Shown piece after piece: positions 9,061 to 18,410 of a stretch of DNA of 64,000 bases. Both the position numbers and the translations under genes were made by a program. This DNA comes from JANQQC01 sp965262255. Its GTDB lineage: Bacteria; Pseudomonadota; Alphaproteobacteria; Caulobacterales; Hyphomonadaceae. The notes under the pieces are model-generated. The model saw only the letters and a list, made by a program, of their open reading frames with translations. It did not search any database and was not told the DNA's origin. Position 1 is the stretch's first letter; each line of letters starts with the position of its first letter. The stretch lies in NCBI GenBank assembly GCA_965262255.1, contig OZ253505.1:558001-622000 (forward strand), read 5' to 3'.

Positions 9061-9978
9061 GTGACAACCTCTAACGAGATTCCTCTTGGAGCAACCCCCA
9101 TAAATCGCGCGGCTCATCGCCGCACAAATATTCAGTGGCAGTCTGACGCTGTTAAAAGTCGAAACGCTTTGATCTGCCTCATACAGAACGGCAATCCGCT
9201 TGTCGACGGAGCAAATCTCGTATGGTTGGGTCCGCAAGCTCTCTCGCTAACCGACAATAGAAGCATAATTTTTATCGGAGAAGATAAGTCCAATAATCCA
9301 GTTTTCGCCATTGAACTACCGACAGACTGGTCTCTGCAATCCTCTCCAATTGCTGGTTTAGGAGAATTTGCTGAATTTCGATCTGTAGCCGGAGCTATGC
9401 CCTTGCTCGAATCAAATTGTATTGCAACAGTTCGTAGCCTGTATGAATGGCATAAATCTCACAAATTCTGTTCACAATGCGGGAACGAAAGCACTATCAC
9501 CGAAGCGGGATGGAAACGGTTATGCAACTCTTGTGGCGCAGAACATTTTCCGAGAACAGATCCCGTCGCTATAATGCTTGCTGTTAAAGATGATCGATGT
9601 TTGCTGGGCCGCGGCCCCAACTGGCCAAAACAATTTATGTCTTGTTTAGCGGGTTTCATAGAACCCGGCGAAACCATTGAACAGGCAGCGGTACGCGAGC
9701 TACAGGAAGAAACTGGAGTAATTGCTGATCCGAATACGGCGACTTACCGGTTTTGTCAGCCTTGGCCATTCCCGTCATCTCTGATGATTGGACTAACAGT
9801 ACCTGCATTGTCCGACGAAATAAAAGTTGATCCCGCTGAAATTGAAGAAGCCCGATGGTTTTCAAGACAAGAAGCCCAATCGATTCTAACGGGAACACAT
9901 CCAGATTTGTTTTGTCCACCTCCGCTAGCGGTCGCGCACCATCTCATGAAGGATTGGGCTTTCGGAGAGAAGACATAA
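9061..9978 (+). CDS. nudC: NAD+ diphosphatase NudC (Nudix)
   Basis: Cleaves NADH/NAD+ to NMN and AMP, and in other bacteria removes NAD caps from RNA. A complete zinc ribbon is present (C137, C140, C155, C158), followed by the Nudix box at about 198-220 ending RELQEETGV. The downstream QPWPFPSSLM motif is the SQPWPFPxS signature that separates NudC from other Nudix enzymes. The GTG start lies 4 bp after the transporter gene. The length of 305 residues is normal. The gene is convergent with the enoyl-CoA hydratase. Confidence 0.94.
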   Translation: MTTSNEIPLGATPINRAAHRRTNIQWQSDAVKSRNALICLIQNGNPLVDGANLVWLGPQALSLTDNRSIIFIGEDKSNNPVFAIELPTDWSLQSSPIAGLGEFAEFRSVAGAMPLLESNCIATVRSLYEWHKSHKFCSQCGNESTITEAGWKRLCNSCGAEHFPRTDPVAIMLAVKDDRCLLGRGPNWPKQFMSCLAGFIEPGETIEQAAVRELQEETGVIADPNTATYRFCQPWPFPSSLMIGLTVPALSDEIKVDPAEIEEARWFSRQEAQSILTGTHPDLFCPPPLAVAHHLMKDWAFGEKT

Positions 9979-9979
9979 T

Positions 9980-10777
9980 CTAACGCCCGATAAATTTTGC
10001 TGGGCGCTTTTCAATTATAGAATCAACACCTTCCATATGGTCTTCGGTCAAATGCATTATCGCTTGTGACGCTGCAGACATTTCCATGATCGTATCGTAA
10101 TTCGAATTTACTCCGTGTCGCATCAGAACTTTCGCCATTCGCAACGACTGAGGCGGCTGGTTTGCAATCCTTGTGGCCAAACTCATTGCTTCGTTCATCA
10201 GCTCATCTGCGGGAACTACACGCGAGATGAGGCCCCAACGGTCTGCTGTCTCCGCATCAATAACGTCTCCAGAAAATAGCAGTTCCGCAGCTCTGGCACT
10301 GCCAATAATTCGCGGTAAGAGCCATGCGCCGCCATCACCGGGAATAAGTCCAAGTTTGAGGAAAGTCACTCCGAATTTGGCTTTATCGGACGCAATCCGA
10401 ATATCTGCCATGCAAGCAATATCGCATCCCAGTCCTATCGCTGCTCCATTTACAGCTGCGATGAGCGGAACTTCCAAATTGTATAACGATTTCACCACCT
10501 TGTGAATGTTTCGCCTGTAACCTTCCCGAATATCGTTTGCTGACCCCTCAAAAGCGCCAGTTCTTTGTTTCATGGCTTTGACATCACCGCCAGCAGAAAA
10601 CGCTCGTCCTTCTCCAGTGAGAATCGCACATCTAATATTTGAATCATCAGCAATTTCGTTACAGGCTTGAGAAATTGCGTCGCCGTCTCCCACCTTGCCC
10701 AGAGCGTTCATCGCCTCAGGTCGATTAAGAGTTAGCGTTGCTACAGCACCGGATCTCTCAATTTTAATTACAGACAT
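9980..10777 (-). CDS. Enoyl-CoA hydratase/isomerase family protein
   Basis: A crotonase-fold protein of 265 residues. It shows the CoA-binding and oxyanion-hole segments AFSAGGDVKAM (near 59-69) and AAVNGAAIGLGCDIA. The classical first catalytic Glu in the PEV motif is replaced (FGVTFLKLGL), while the second Glu region IDAETA is kept, so this may be an isomerase rather than a hydratase. It lies downstream of two acyl-CoA dehydrogenase genes on the same strand, which suggests one fatty- or dicarboxylic-acyl-CoA degradation unit. The ATG is preceded by GGAG. Confidence 0.88.
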   Translation of the reverse strand: MSVIKIERSGAVATLTLNRPEAMNALGKVGDGDAISQACNEIADDSNIRCAILTGEGRAFSAGGDVKAMKQRTGAFEGSANDIREGYRRNIHKVVKSLYNLEVPLIAAVNGAAIGLGCDIACMADIRIASDKAKFGVTFLKLGLIPGDGGAWLLPRIIGSARAAELLFSGDVIDAETADRWGLISRVVPADELMNEAMSLATRIANQPPQSLRMAKVLMRHGVNSNYDTIMEMSAASQAIMHLTEDHMEGVDSIIEKRPAKFIGR

Positions 10778-10946
10778 AATTCCAGCTCCACTAGACTCTC
10801 AGATAAAGAGTTTCAGTTTTTCGTAGATTGTTAACTAAAAAAAATTTGGATTCGCGGGGAAAAGTAGGTTGGAATCTAAAGCTTAAAAATTTCCATTCAT
10901 CGAGACTACATTCAATCCCGTAAATCTAACGTCCACCAGTCTTCAA

Positions 10947-12077
10947 CTATGATCGAGACGTGTATCGTTTTAGATGATGATCAACATTTCCAAATTCAGA
11001 GTCGATAATTGTCAAACGTTTAAAATAATGTCCGACAGCTAACTCGTCGGTCATTCCCATCCCGCCGTGAATCTGAATAGCGGCTTGACCGACAAAACGT
11101 CCGGCTTGGCCGATTTTAACTTTTGCGGCAGAAACTGCTTTTTGTCTCTCTGTATCCGATTCACCAAGTTTCATCGTCGCCATATAGGTCATAGACAATG
11201 CTTGCTCATGCTCCATAAACATATCGACCATGCGGTGTTGCAAGACTTGGAACTTACCAATTGGCGTTCCAAACTGTTTTCTTTGGCGGGAATACTCCAC
11301 GGTCATCTGATGAGCGACACCCATTGCTCCAACCGCCTCAGCACAAACTGCGACTGTCGCTTCATCCACTACTTTCTCTACTAAACTAAGTCCACCATCT
11401 ACGTCTCCGATCACAGCGTCGGCAGAAACTTTAACATTTTCAAAATATACTTCTGAGGCGCGCCGACCGTCGACGGTCGGATAATCCCGAGTACTCACTC
11501 CATCGGCATCTTTCTCAACAATAAAAACAGTTACCCCGTCTCTGCTTCTTTGCTCACCAGAGGTGCGAGCCGTCACAATAAGATGACTAGCCCACGGTGC
11601 CCCAATAACAACAGCCTTATGCCCGTTGAGAACAAAACCACCGCCCTCTTTTCTTGCTGTCGTTGTTAAATCTGCGAGGTTATATCGTCCTTTAGGTTCA
11701 GCGTGTGCGAACGCGAATATACTTTCTCCGCTAATAATCTTAGCCAAATGTTCCTCCTTCTGCGCCGCAGTTCCAGCGTGTTTCAAGAATCCTCCGCCAC
11801 ACACAATACTCGGAACAAAAGGGTCTATGACAATGCCCTTTCCAAACTCCTCCATAACAAGCATGGAATCTATTGCCCCTCCCCCTAGACCGCCATCCTC
11901 CTCAGAGAACGGGGCCATAAAGATGCCTAACTCGCTGAGCTGAGACCAAAAAGTATCACTCCGACCGGCCTCGGATTTTACAAATCCGCGCCGTGTTTCA
12001 AATTCATATTTCTCGCGAATTAGCCGTGAAAGGCTATCCCGAAGCATGTTCTGTTCTTCTGAGAAATTAAAATCCAT
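10947..12077 (-). CDS. Acyl-CoA dehydrogenase, small-subunit type
   Basis: FAD-dependent acyl-CoA dehydrogenase of about 376 residues. I chose the internal ATG (MDFNFSEEQNML) because a GGAGAGACG Shine-Dalgarno precedes it and the N-terminus then matches the family. The extra upstream codons belong to an unlikely start. The C-terminal segment YSRQRKQFGTPIGKFQVLQHR and IHGGMGMTDE are the dehydrogenase signatures. It resembles PimD-like small subunits, and with the gene just upstream it may form a heteromeric enzyme. The pairing is an inference. Confidence 0.88.
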   Translation of the reverse strand: MDFNFSEEQNMLRDSLSRLIREKYEFETRRGFVKSEAGRSDTFWSQLSELGIFMAPFSEEDGGLGGGAIDSMLVMEEFGKGIVIDPFVPSIVCGGGFLKHAGTAAQKEEHLAKIISGESIFAFAHAEPKGRYNLADLTTTARKEGGGFVLNGHKAVVIGAPWASHLIVTARTSGEQRSRDGVTVFIVEKDADGVSTRDYPTVDGRRASEVYFENVKVSADAVIGDVDGGLSLVEKVVDEATVAVCAEAVGAMGVAHQMTVEYSRQRKQFGTPIGKFQVLQHRMVDMFMEHEQALSMTYMATMKLGESDTERQKAVSAAKVKIGQAGRFVGQAAIQIHGGMGMTDELAVGHYFKRLTIIDSEFGNVDHHLKRYTSRS

Positions 12078-12151
12078 GGTCGTCTCTCCGACATAAAATC
12101 TGATCAAAAGCGGAAAATGATTCGGTAGTGTAAAAAACAGACTCTCAAGAG

Positions 12152-13345
12152 CTACAAACCCAAGATCATTTTAGAAATTATGTTCCGCTGAATCTCATTC
12201 GATCCCCCGTAAATCGAGGTTTTTCTGTTATTAAGGTAGAGTGAAGCTGCACTACTGGCATAATCGGGGCCTACACTAAATTCATTAGACCCTTCCTGAG
12301 AAAAATCCTTGTAAAGTGGCGCAGAATAATTTCCAACAGCTTCCAGAGTAAGTTCAGTAAGTCTTTGTTGAATTTCAGTGCCTTTGATTTTCAGAATCGA
12401 ACTCTCCGGCCCCGGCCCTTTTCCCGCAGATTCACGAGCCAATGTACGCAGCTCAGTATATTCGAGCGCAGTGAGATCAATTTCTAACTGACTAACTTTT
12501 CTCGCAAAATCCGACTGTTCCAACAAAACTTCGCCATCAACTGTCTCACTGCCTGCAATTTCACGAAGTTTCTCAACACCCCGTTTTGACCGCGCTACCC
12601 CAGCGATCCCGGAACGTTCGTGGGCAAGAAGAAATTTGGCATACGTCCAACCTTGATTCTCAGAGCCAACTAAATTATCGGCTGGTACCCGAACATCAGT
12701 CAACCAAACTTCATTGACCTCATGCCCTCCTTCCAAGGTAATAATCGGTCTGACCTCAACACCAGGTGTGTTCATGTCGACCAAAATAAACGAGATTCCT
12801 TGCTGAGGTTTTTCAGCGTCGGGATCGGTACGGCAGAGGAAAAATCCCCAATCTGCGTATTGCGCTAAAGTTGTCCAAGTTTTTTGGCCATTAAGAATAT
12901 AGTCATCTCCATCGCGAACAGCTGTCGTTTTCAAACTCGCGAGATCAGAGCCTGACCCGGGTTCTGAGTATCCTTGACACCACCAATCATCACCTGCGAG
13001 AATCCTCGGCAAGAATCGCTCCTTTTGCTCTGGAGATCCAAACGTATAAATCACCGGAGCAACCATTGAAACACCAAAAGGCAAAGGCATAATCGTATCG
13101 AAACGTGCATTTTCCTCCGACCAAATATATCGCTGAGTTGCTGTCCAGCCGGTTCCTCCATATTCTTTAGGCCAAGCAGGAGCAGACCATCCTTGCTTAC
13201 CCAACGTTCTATGCCATGCCATGATGTCGTCTCGCGACAATTCGTCAACCGAACGACCCGCTATATGCTTGGGATAATTATTTTCGATAAAGTCACGAAC
13301 TTCGTGTCGAAACGCTACTTCATCGGAAGAGAATTCTAGCTGCAT
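12152..13345 (-). CDS. Acyl-CoA dehydrogenase, large-subunit type
   Basis: FAD-dependent acyl-CoA dehydrogenase of about 397 residues. The start at MQLEFSSDEVAF is preferred over a codon 18 nt upstream because GGAG precedes it at good spacing. Family segments are CQGYSEPGSGSDLASL, GQKTWTT and IYGGSNEIQRNI near the C-terminus. It is 74 bp upstream of the small-subunit-type dehydrogenase on the same strand. Such pairs (for example PimC/PimD) often act together on dicarboxylic or branched acyl-CoA. The substrate cannot be read from sequence. Confidence 0.88.
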   Translation of the reverse strand: MQLEFSSDEVAFRHEVRDFIENNYPKHIAGRSVDELSRDDIMAWHRTLGKQGWSAPAWPKEYGGTGWTATQRYIWSEENARFDTIMPLPFGVSMVAPVIYTFGSPEQKERFLPRILAGDDWWCQGYSEPGSGSDLASLKTTAVRDGDDYILNGQKTWTTLAQYADWGFFLCRTDPDAEKPQQGISFILVDMNTPGVEVRPIITLEGGHEVNEVWLTDVRVPADNLVGSENQGWTYAKFLLAHERSGIAGVARSKRGVEKLREIAGSETVDGEVLLEQSDFARKVSQLEIDLTALEYTELRTLARESAGKGPGPESSILKIKGTEIQQRLTELTLEAVGNYSAPLYKDFSQEGSNEFSVGPDYASSAASLYLNNRKTSIYGGSNEIQRNIISKMILGL

Positions 13346-13619
13346 TGCCCACTCCAATTTCAACAGAATACGATTTTATGTGACTATACTTGAAAAGTCG
13401 CTAGATTCAACAATTTTAGAATCACACTCCTAGCGAATTGTCCTCGTTCAATATAATTGTAAAGTTCTGAGAATTGTATCTATTCAGGAAAGTATACAGA
13501 CAATTTGGTATGATATTTCGGTATTCGCCTTAGTCTATTGACGAGTTAAACTTGTTAGAAATTATGTACCAAGGCACAATTGAAAAATGTTCTGGAATCT
13601 ATAGAGTTATGAGATAGCA

Positions 13620-13820
13620 ATGCCTCTATCCTCCATTAAATCTCCGTGCATTAAAGTATGTGCAATTGATGGCCAGACCGGATACTGTCTGGGGTGCGCC
13701 AGAACTTTAAAGGAGGTTGCGACCTGGCACAGGTTTACGGACATTGAACGTAACGAAATCATCGACACCTTGAGTAAGCGTAAAGAAACTTTGGTTCAGC
13801 TCGGAAAGCTCAACGGATAG
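13620..13820 (+). CDS. DUF1289 family protein
   Basis: A 66-residue protein with the four-cysteine DUF1289 pattern SPCIKVCAID...TGYCLGCARTL, followed by EVATWHRFTD. The cysteines probably bind a metal or an iron-sulfur cluster. The function of the family is not established. It ends 4 bp before the aspartic protease gene, and this pairing is common in alphaproteobacteria. Confidence 0.88.
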   Translation: MPLSSIKSPCIKVCAIDGQTGYCLGCARTLKEVATWHRFTDIERNEIIDTLSKRKETLVQLGKLNG

Positions 13821-13823
13821 ATT

Positions 13824-14348
13824 ATGTTTGAAGTTAAACAAATTCCAGGCTTAATTTTCGCTTTACTAACTGGTGCCTTATTGGCCTCCTATTTCGATAA
13901 TAGAGACGATGTTAAGGAAGTTAAAGCTCTTATCGCAGGCGATACCGAAGCCAATGATTGGCAAGACTCAGCGTATCACACCAATGCAACCATACTTAAA
14001 CGTGAATACGACGGTCATTTCCGAGCGAGAGCCGATGTAAACGGGACTGAAGTCAAATTTCTCATTGATACTGGCGCAAGCACGGTAGCATTGACATTGG
14101 ACGATGCAGAGCGACTTGGCTTTGATCCCGATGAGCTTGATTTTCGATGGTCGATTAACACTGCTGGCGGTGAAACCAAGGGAGCTAGTGTTCTAATCAG
14201 ATCTATTCGTATTGGGCAAGTTGAGGTAAGAGATATTCGCGCAATGGTTATGGATCACGACTTAGAAGAGTCCCTTCTTGGGATGACTTTCTTGTCTGAA
14301 CTATATTCATATGAGTTTCGAAAACGTAATCTGATAATCAGACAATAA
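13824..14348 (+). CDS. TIGR02281-type clan AA aspartic protease (retropepsin-like)
   Basis: A 174-residue single-domain retropepsin-like protein. It has an N-terminal hydrophobic segment (about residues 6-24) that should anchor it in the membrane. The active-site motif LIDTGASTVALT holds the single catalytic Asp. The segments GFDPDEL, VNTAGG-like INTAGGE and SLLGMTFLSEL follow the TIGR02281 pattern. The protease probably works as a dimer on the periplasmic side. It overlaps the end of the convergent permease gene by 11 bp. Confidence 0.86.
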   Translation: MFEVKQIPGLIFALLTGALLASYFDNRDDVKEVKALIAGDTEANDWQDSAYHTNATILKREYDGHFRARADVNGTEVKFLIDTGASTVALTLDDAERLGFDPDELDFRWSINTAGGETKGASVLIRSIRIGQVEVRDIRAMVMDHDLEESLLGMTFLSELYSYEFRKRNLIIRQ

Positions 14349-15159
14349 CGTCGTAGAGCATTCTTATTGCGACTACGGCTAATAGAACCGCAAACAATTT
14401 TCGTAAAATTAAACCATCAAATCGGTGCGCGACGGCAGCTCCAACAGGTGTCATTACCAACGCAAATAAGGAAATGAACGCAAACGCAATTAAGTTGACA
14501 TAACCAATTGAGCCAAGGGGAAGTCCTTCCTGACCATACCCCCAATAGATTGCAAATAGTGTTCCTGGTAAGCCAATTGCGAACCCAAACCCGGCGGAGG
14601 TACCAATAGCTTGATGAATTGGCCTACCGCATATAGCCATAAGCGTTACGCCAAAAGTTCCGCCTCCTATTCCCATAAGGGAAGACAGTACTCCTACACC
14701 GGTTCCAAGGCCCGCTCGATAGGGTTCCCGAGGCATATCGCTGGCAATTTTCCAATCTGGCCGACCAAAGAAAAGCTGTGCAGCACAAACGATCCCAAGT
14801 ACACCAAAAGTCCCCATCAAACCGTCTCGCGTTAAAAACGCTACAATACACATCCCTAATCCTGCTCCAATAGAAATCCATGGCCCCCAAGAGCGAAGGA
14901 TTTCCCAGTCCACTACTCCTCGCTGATGATGAGACCAAACTGATCTCATGGAAGTTAAACATATTGTTGCTAACGAAGTTGATACAGCTAAATGCATAGC
15001 CCACTCTTGATACCCAAGAAAAGAGAACAGATAGACAAGAGTTGGGACGATAATTGCACCCCCTCCTATTCCGAAAAGCCCAGCTGCAAATCCTGCACCT
15101 GCTCCCGCTACAGCGAGGGCTAACAAAAGAATCCAATGGGATGTTAGAAGATCAATCAT
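14338..15159 (-). CDS. TauE/SafE-family sulfite exporter-like permease
   Basis: An integral membrane protein of about 273 residues with eight or more hydrophobic spans and the twin family motifs GLFGIGGGAIIVP near the N-terminus and LMGIGGGTFGV in the middle. TauE/SafE proteins move sulfite, sulfonates or related anions. The substrate here is unknown. I prefer the ATG (MIDLLTSHW) over a TTG 18 nt upstream. It follows dusA by about 20 bp on the same strand, so it is probably read through from it. Confidence 0.85.
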   Translation of the reverse strand: MIDLLTSHWILLLALAVAGAGAGFAAGLFGIGGGAIIVPTLVYLFSFLGYQEWAMHLAVSTSLATICLTSMRSVWSHHQRGVVDWEILRSWGPWISIGAGLGMCIVAFLTRDGLMGTFGVLGIVCAAQLFFGRPDWKIASDMPREPYRAGLGTGVGVLSSLMGIGGGTFGVTLMAICGRPIHQAIGTSAGFGFAIGLPGTLFAIYWGYGQEGLPLGSIGYVNLIAFAFISLFALVMTPVGAAVAHRFDGLILRKLFAVLLAVVAIRMLYDVIV

Positions 15160-15180
15160 TAATAGTGTATCGGACAAGCG

Positions 15181-16170
15181 TTAGTCTTGATGATTATATA
15201 GGACTGCTTCTAACGCTCGGTCAATGACTTCAATACCAGCCTCTTTTCGTGCGGCTTCAGTACTCAGTGTCCTTCTCCAATAGGCGGCTCCTTTTCTGCC
15301 CGCGAAGAGTCCTAACATGTGTCTAGTTATCGTATGTAAGCGAGTTCCTTTTGATAACTGATTTTCAATGTATGGTTTAAAATTTTCCACAGCATTAAGT
15401 TCGTCGGACAGACTGTGTGGCACGAGCTCCAAACTTTCAAGTAACCTATCAGCACTAGCAAGAACACTAGGTGTTTTGTATGCCGAGCGACCTAACATAA
15501 CACCGTCGAACTGTTCCAAATAGTTAAGAGACTGATCTATTGTTAAGCCACCATTGAGGATAATGCTTAGATCGGAACGGTCTCGTTTTAATCGACCGAC
15601 AAGCTCATAATTAAGAGGAGGAATTTCTCGATTTTGTTTAGGACTTAATCCCTTCAGTATTGCTTTTCGAGCATGAACGATGAAAACTTTACAACCAGTG
15701 CTGGCAACGATATCCACGAACTCGAACAAGGTTTTCTCGGCTGGGTCGTCATCAACGCCTATTCGACATTTTACGGTTACTGGAACAGTCGAAACGTCCA
15801 TCATCTTAGATACACATTGGGCAACTAATTCCGGTTCACGCATTAGACACGCACCGAATGCACCAGACTGAACTCGCTCGGACGGGCAACCGCAATTTAA
15901 GTTAACCTCGTCATACCCCATTTCACAAACTATCTGCGTAGCAGTGGCAAGTTTTTCTGGCTCAGAACCTCCGAGTTGAACTGCAACGGGGTGTTCTAGT
16001 CCACTGAAACCTAATAATCTTTGCCTGTCTCCGTGAATTACAGCATCTGCTGTAATCATTTCTGTGTAGAGGAGAGTTTTCTTAGTCAACGTTCGATGGA
16101 ATGCCCGGCAATGCCGATCAGTCCAATCCATCATCGGAGCTACGGAGAATGTCCGGGCAAAGTTCTTCAT
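15181..16170 (-). CDS. dusA: tRNA-dihydrouridine synthase DusA
   Basis: An FMN enzyme that reduces U20/U20a in tRNA. The protein opens with FSVAPMMDWTDRHCRAFHR, and carries NLNCGCPSERVQSGAFGA with the catalytic Cys soon after (ACLMREP), then VKCRIG and IVHARKA. These are DusA rather than DusB/C features. The length of 329 residues is normal. The 5' end of dusA is a known integration site for prophages and genomic islands. Here an accessory region starts 109 bp upstream of its start codon. Confidence 0.95.
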   Translation of the reverse strand: MKNFARTFSVAPMMDWTDRHCRAFHRTLTKKTLLYTEMITADAVIHGDRQRLLGFSGLEHPVAVQLGGSEPEKLATATQIVCEMGYDEVNLNCGCPSERVQSGAFGACLMREPELVAQCVSKMMDVSTVPVTVKCRIGVDDDPAEKTLFEFVDIVASTGCKVFIVHARKAILKGLSPKQNREIPPLNYELVGRLKRDRSDLSIILNGGLTIDQSLNYLEQFDGVMLGRSAYKTPSVLASADRLLESLELVPHSLSDELNAVENFKPYIENQLSKGTRLHTITRHMLGLFAGRKGAAYWRRTLSTEAARKEAGIEVIDRALEAVLYNHQD

Positions 16171-16279
16171 ATTGAAATTCTGTATTTGGCTTGCGTTACC
16201 AGTTTAAACAATTGTTTTCTATTTACTTGCACTTTGAACATTCTCTATATCTAAAAATTGGAATCTCTCTTAACCGCCT

Positions 16280-17530
16280 TTATGTCAGGTTTAACGCACT
16301 TTCAAGATCCTCGTGCTCAAATGCACTGCTCATTCGTTCAATTGCCCCTTTGGATTCTCCGGCCTTCGCGGCAACTGCCCGCCATTTAGAAACAGCAACG
16401 CCAACTTCCTTTACAATCTTATGAGCTGAATTTTGATTTAGTCCGAATAATTCCGCTTGTTCAAGTGCCAATCCAATCGAGCAAGTTCCGTCATCTAGGC
16501 TAATGTTGGTGGACAGAATACGTGTTTTCTTATCTTGCGGGGTTGGGTTTATATCGAATGCAGGAGACAGTCGCCAACCGTTTCTTCCGGTCCATAGGAA
16601 ACCATGGTTTCGTAAATGATCGTCTACATTTGAAACCAAAATGTTGAAGACCATCCGCCTAAAAAGCTCAGAAGCATCCGCTTTAAGATTAGAACCGTGC
16701 CGAGAAATTTCATCAACTATCTCAGGGTAACTCGATCTATCGCCGTCTGAAAGTCCTAATAAGGCTAGAGCGGAAAGAAACGGTATACGTCGAGAGCCAT
16801 CCCTATCGAACCGCCAGGATAACAAAACAGGACGATCATTCACGCGAAGATTCTTATGACGTGCAACTCTGATTCCAGCTTCTTCAGCCAAAAGCAGACC
16901 TATGTGTTCCCAAGTTTCGAGGCCATACTCATCGTGTTCTGATGGAAACTTAGCGATTGCCAAATTTCCGTACTGATCAATGATAGAGGCTTTTGGACGA
17001 GCGCCCCCGAGAGAAGAACCTGGCGCAAAAATTATATTGAGATCATCATCCGTATGTTGGTCTCGCTCAATGCGGTTCACACTTGTAAGTAATTTTCCTA
17101 GTTGGACTATCTTGGGAACACCTCCCGCTTTGGGTGCTTGAAAAATTTTGTCGGACGGACGTTTAAACCTCAATGCCCCAAGTCTTGTAATATCCGCCAC
17201 TCCGAGCAAGTAGTCGACTTCTTGCAAAGTGCGAGGCCGGGTACCTGCCTTTTCTGCCCTACGTCGCTCGACTCGTTGCATTAGTCGGCGCCCCCACGTA
17301 TCCGGACTAGAATCTCCGAAGGATCCAAAAATTTCTTTATCCCGCCCTAAATGAAACCGTCCTTCTCCAACTTGCAAAGCTGGCTCTAGAGAGAATGCCT
17401 TCGAGTTCTCGAGCCAAGACGGATGATAGTCGAAGGCTACAATCTCACGGTCACGCCCCGATTCTCGATAGAGCGTTCCGACGCGAATATCTTCGTTATG
17501 AAGAGCAATGAAGACTTCAATTTCGCTCAT
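16280..17530 (-). CDS. hipA: HipA-family serine/threonine kinase toxin
   Basis: Toxin half of a type II toxin-antitoxin pair. Characterised HipA kinases phosphorylate glutamyl-tRNA synthetase and cause dormancy. The N-terminal subdomain (1-110) ends with FGDSSPDTWGRRLM, a strong HipA signature. The kinase core shows GSSLGGARPKAS (P-loop), NLAIAKFPS (nucleotide-binding Lys), NVDDHLRNHGFLW (catalytic Asp) and LSPAFDINPTP (metal-binding Asp). The length of 416 residues is complete. It overlaps the antitoxin gene by 4 bp (ATGA), so translation is coupled. Confidence 0.9.
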   Translation of the reverse strand: MSEIEVFIALHNEDIRVGTLYRESGRDREIVAFDYHPSWLENSKAFSLEPALQVGEGRFHLGRDKEIFGSFGDSSPDTWGRRLMQRVERRRAEKAGTRPRTLQEVDYLLGVADITRLGALRFKRPSDKIFQAPKAGGVPKIVQLGKLLTSVNRIERDQHTDDDLNIIFAPGSSLGGARPKASIIDQYGNLAIAKFPSEHDEYGLETWEHIGLLLAEEAGIRVARHKNLRVNDRPVLLSWRFDRDGSRRIPFLSALALLGLSDGDRSSYPEIVDEISRHGSNLKADASELFRRMVFNILVSNVDDHLRNHGFLWTGRNGWRLSPAFDINPTPQDKKTRILSTNISLDDGTCSIGLALEQAELFGLNQNSAHKIVKEVGVAVSKWRAVAAKAGESKGAIERMSSAFEHEDLESALNLT

Positions 17531-17841
17531 TTCTGTAACTCTCGGACTCGAGTCGGCAAGTTCTTCGATACAAGAAGTTTACCGACGTCGTCACTGTTTA
17601 AATCCGCAGAGTTAGCGAGATTGTCGAGAAGTCCTAAGACATGTAACACCGAGGCATAAATGCCAATGCTGACCCGATGATCGCCAGATTCAATCCGACG
17701 CAATGTTTGCCGTGTTGTAAAAGCACGATCTGCAACTATTGAGGCAGTAAGTTTACGAATGCGCCTTGCATCTTTTATATCAGTACCGAGCTTACGTGTG
17801 GCACGCCTGACAGCACTTATCGGTTTGTGAGGTGTTGGCAT
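17527..17841 (-). CDS. hipB: HipB-like helix-turn-helix antitoxin
   Basis: A 104-residue DNA-binding antitoxin with an XRE-type helix-turn-helix (about residues 15-75: IKDARRIRKLT, ADRAFTTRQTLRRIESGD, SIGIYASVLHVLGLL). It precedes and overlaps the hipA gene, the normal antitoxin-first order. AAGG lies 8 nt upstream of the ATG. A perfect 8-8-8 palindrome just upstream is a likely site for autorepression by HipB/HipA. The gene is compact and looks intact. Confidence 0.85.
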   Translation of the reverse strand: MPTPHKPISAVRRATRKLGTDIKDARRIRKLTASIVADRAFTTRQTLRRIESGDHRVSIGIYASVLHVLGLLDNLANSADLNSDDVGKLLVSKNLPTRVRELQK

Positions 17842-17858
17842 AAAATGTATCCTTTGTC

Positions 17859-17882
17859 ATCCATTATATATTGTTAATGGAT
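17859..17882. promoter_or_regulatory. Palindromic operator of the hipBA operon
   Basis: ATCCATTA, an 8-bp spacer and TAATGGAT form a perfect inverted repeat ending 18 bp before the antitoxin start codon. The layout ATCC-N-GGAT at helical-turn spacing recalls the TATCC-N8-GGATA operators of E. coli HipB. Autoregulation is inferred from this position and symmetry. Confidence 0.6.
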
Positions 17883-18410
17883 TTGAAAGAATACAAATCT
17901 ACCTGTGCTGTAAAGTTTTATTGCAGCTAATGAACGAAATTTCAAATGAAATTTAATTTCTATGCGTTGGAAAGAACGGTAAATGTTTAGCAAATGTAGT
18001 AAAAAAAGTGCGCTGATCCGAGTTAACGTGGAATCGACATCGCTCTCCTGCAGGGGCTGTGGATTGGATATGTCATGCAACACTTATTCCTGTTACAAGT
18101 ATATTGACCAGAAAGTTGGTTACAGGTATTAAAGATTTAGATACTCTTTCTGCCACTTTTTTTGGAATTACCAACAATCGTTCTATAGATCTAACGATTT
18201 AGTCGATCAATTTTGGCTAAACGTTCTGATAGATCAAAGGCCAAAAACGGACAAACTACAAAATTTGTAAGGGGCCAAAATAAGCCAAATTTTTGGCCAA
18301 ATAAAAAAAACAGCCAATGTAGGTTGATATTCTTTATTGTTCGAGCTAGAAGAGCGACAGATTCTGCGAACGTTTTTCGAAGATCGTGTTTGAGTAGCAC
18401 GGCTTGCAAC
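17883..18410. other. Gene-free gap between hipB and the restriction gene, with GCCAAAA repeats
   Basis: No coding sequence is convincing in this 528-bp stretch. Its second half has a cluster of GGCCAAAA/TTTTGGCC elements. The clearest is a perfect inverted repeat, GGCCAAAA (18273-18280), a 10-bp spacer, and TTTTGGCC (18291-18298). Further half copies lie near 18210 and 18239. It sits downstream of the restriction gene and upstream of hipB, so it could act as a processing or termination structure or a protein-binding site. Confidence 0.4.
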
